A DNA stretch of 64,000 nucleotides from GCA-2746605 sp963704835 (lineage in GTDB: Bacteria; Bacteroidota; Ignavibacteria; Ignavibacteriales; Melioribacteraceae). Under the pieces are notes generated by a model. It saw nothing but the letters and a program-made list of their open reading frames with translations. It did no database searches and had not been told where the DNA came from. The position numbers were made by a program, and so were the translations under genes. Positions 62,794 to 64,000 of this stretch are shown piece by piece; positions within the stretch are counted from its first letter, which is position 1; every line of letters starts with the position of its first letter. The DNA is taken from assembly GCA_963704835.1 (NCBI GenBank), contig CAVPHW010000032.1:124001-188000 (forward strand), read 5' to 3'.

Positions 62794-64000
62794 ATCAATT
62801 TTTATATTATTATTCCTTAATAGTATTTTTTCCTCTCAGACGTATTTAAATAATTTTGGGGTTTCTGAAATTATTAATACTTTTTCCGGCTATACAAAAT
62901 TTACTTTTATTGATTACAATAATGACAGCATTGATGACTTAATTCTCTTTGGTGATCAAACAAAAAGCTTTGTTCTTCATAGAGGATTATCCGATTCCAC
63001 ATTTGCCTCGCCTGTTAAAAAATTCTTTTTATTTCCCATTGATGACTTTAAGTGGTTAACAACTAATTCCAAAGGAATAAATTATTATATATTTGTTTCG
63101 CGCAATAAAAGATTGGCCGGAATTGTATCCTTTACCAATAAATATTCTCTACAATTATTAAGCAAAATTGAGTTTGATTCATACCCCTCAACTATTGATA
63201 TTATCGATTTAAACAAAGATTATAAAAACAAAGCCTTAATACATGGTCCAAATTTTAATGGAATCGCAATCCTAGAAAATAGTGGTTATAGATTAAAAGC
63301 AACTACACGTTTAGAGCAAAATGTATTTAAAGAAATAGCCCAAGTTGATTTTAATCAAGATGGCTCAGATGATTTAATAGCAATAGATGTAATGAATAAT
63401 TCCCTAAAGTTTATTGAAAATTTTTCAAATAACGAATTGGTTGAAGGTAGAGAAATTGAGTTTAATGAACCACTTAACTCGATAAAAAGAATATTTTATG
63501 ATAGTGATGAGTTCGTTGATTTAGCGGTTGCTAAGGAGGGCGGATTAGAAATTCTAATGGGGGATTCAGTTTTTTCATACACCTCAAGTATAAAATTAAA
63601 TTATAATTTTAATCCCGAGAGTTTTGAAATTGAAGATTTTAATAGAAATAAATTTTCTGATATTGCCCTTCTAAATAAAGTTGAAGGTAAAGTTGTTCTG
63701 GAATTTAACCAGAACAATTTGTTTAATTCTTTAAGTTATGATTTTGATGGAATCAGCGATATAAGGTATCTTAGAAATAAAAACACAAACGGATTAATTC
63801 TTCTTAGTAAAAACGGTTTAATAAAAATAATAAACTCAAAAAATAGTTGGGGCAGTTCATTCTGCTTTTCAGTTGGAGGAAATCCAAATAAAATATTTTA
63901 TCAAAAGTCTGACTTTAAAAAAGAAGACAGAATTATATTTGGGGATCAAAAAGTTAACACAGTTAGTATTTTAACAAAGAATTCAAAAGGAAAATTCGAT
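62768..64000 (+). CDS. Exported FG-GAP/VCBS-repeat protein (partial, runs off the right end)
   Basis: An open frame with no stop continues to the window edge, over 400 codons. A TTG at 62768-62770 is a possible start; it gives a signal-peptide-like IKSIFILLFLNSIFSSQTY. Repeated calcium-binding-like turns are seen: FIDYNNDSIDDLILFG, QVDFNQDGSDDLIAID, IEDFNRNKFSDIALLN, typical of FG-GAP/VCBS beta-propellers, common in secreted proteins of this group. The start is uncertain because no ATG is available near the signal; it overlaps the thioesterase gene by 26 bases. The C-terminus lies outside the window. Confidence 0.75.
   Translation, partial: MRLEQLIIKSIFILLFLNSIFSSQTYLNNFGVSEIINTFSGYTKFTFIDYNNDSIDDLILFGDQTKSFVLHRGLSDSTFASPVKKFFLFPIDDFKWLTTNSKGINYYIFVSRNKRLAGIVSFTNKYSLQLLSKIEFDSYPSTIDIIDLNKDYKNKALIHGPNFNGIAILENSGYRLKATTRLEQNVFKEIAQVDFNQDGSDDLIAIDVMNNSLKFIENFSNNELVEGREIEFNEPLNSIKRIFYDSDEFVDLAVAKEGGLEILMGDSVFSYTSSIKLNYNFNPESFEIEDFNRNKFSDIALLNKVEGKVVLEFNQNNLFNSLSYDFDGISDIRYLRNKNTNGLILLSKNGLIKIINSKNSWGSSFCFSVGGNPNKIFYQKSDFKKEDRIIFGDQKVNTVSILTKNSKGKFD

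Noticed and set aside
511..64000. Many antisense reading frames of 60-180 codons opposite the long genes (for example within 10348-10878, 23905-24279, 45325-45663)
   Set aside because: They lie opposite strongly conserved proteins, have no ribosome binding sites and no recognisable domains. They are shadows of coding strands.
1..64000. CRISPR array or prophage
   Set aside because: No regular direct repeats with spacers and no phage structural genes are visible. The repeats seen are palindromes, not CRISPR repeats.
1..64000. tRNA or rRNA genes
   Set aside because: I scanned intergenic spaces by eye for cloverleaf-like segments with TTCxAxTC and found none, though a missed one cannot be excluded without a tRNA search.

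Overview
The window reads as chromosomal DNA from an AT-rich member of the Bacteroidota/Chlorobiota/Ignavibacteriota assemblage, most likely an Ignavibacteria-like organism. The evidence is two secreted proteins ending in a type IX secretion sorting domain with the NYPNPFNPxTT signature, a PorQ-type outer-membrane protein, many signal-II lipoproteins, and several promoters of the Bacteroidetes form (TTG, 20-21 nt, TAnnTTTG). I see no rRNA, tRNA, CRISPR array or prophage.

Layout. 0-1.4 kb: ribosomal proteins (rpsB partial, rplM-rpsI). 1.4-7.2 kb: exported proteins, a deoxyhypusine-synthase-like enzyme and a type IX-secreted metalloprotease. 7.3-11.6 kb: Xaa-Pro aminopeptidase and a YdiJ-type FAD/Fe-S oxidoreductase. 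11.6-18.1 kb: SUF operon (sufB-C-D-S, MIP18-type factor, bacilliredoxin, Rrf2 regulator). 18.2-22.4 kb: small membrane protein, frameshifted ATPase, rlmB, hisS, PTS IIA. 22.6-28.3 kb: an unusual Rossmann protein, a MurI-like racemase, a LOG-family protein, an esterase and exported proteins. 28.4-34.4 kb: M16 protease, PepSY membrane protein, a damaged membrane/LuxR cluster, DUF4920 protein. 34.5-39.7 kb: a patch in which every gene (LD-carboxypeptidase, priA, a REP-associated transposase, a Yip1-like protein) is broken by small indels. 39.8-49 kb: tryptophanase-type lyase, DUF4905 protein, AMMECR1 and MEMO1 proteins, a giant LRR protein, glyoxalase-fold protein, glyS. 49-56.6 kb: serpin, M16 pair, HAD phosphatase, ArsC-like and repeat proteins. 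56.6-64 kb: FadL-like porin, DUF302-like protein and a Cys-rich MerR regulator with a clear dyad operator, PorQ, BamD, thioesterase and a FG-GAP protein running off the end.

The most striking structure is not a protein. Intergenic spaces carry several distinct families of short palindromes (REP-like). One family, with core GTGCCTGGCAC, brackets a RAYT transposase gene on both sides and also occurs alone at two distant sites. Some palindromes carry a second, related hairpin cassette in their loops, and one palindrome lies inside the coding sequence of a type IX sorting domain. Another supplies the last codons and stop of hisS.

The sequence carries many small indels and at least one nonsense codon. 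Their concentration between 34.5 and 39.7 kb, including in priA, makes sequence error more likely than gene decay there. Isolated cases elsewhere are left open.
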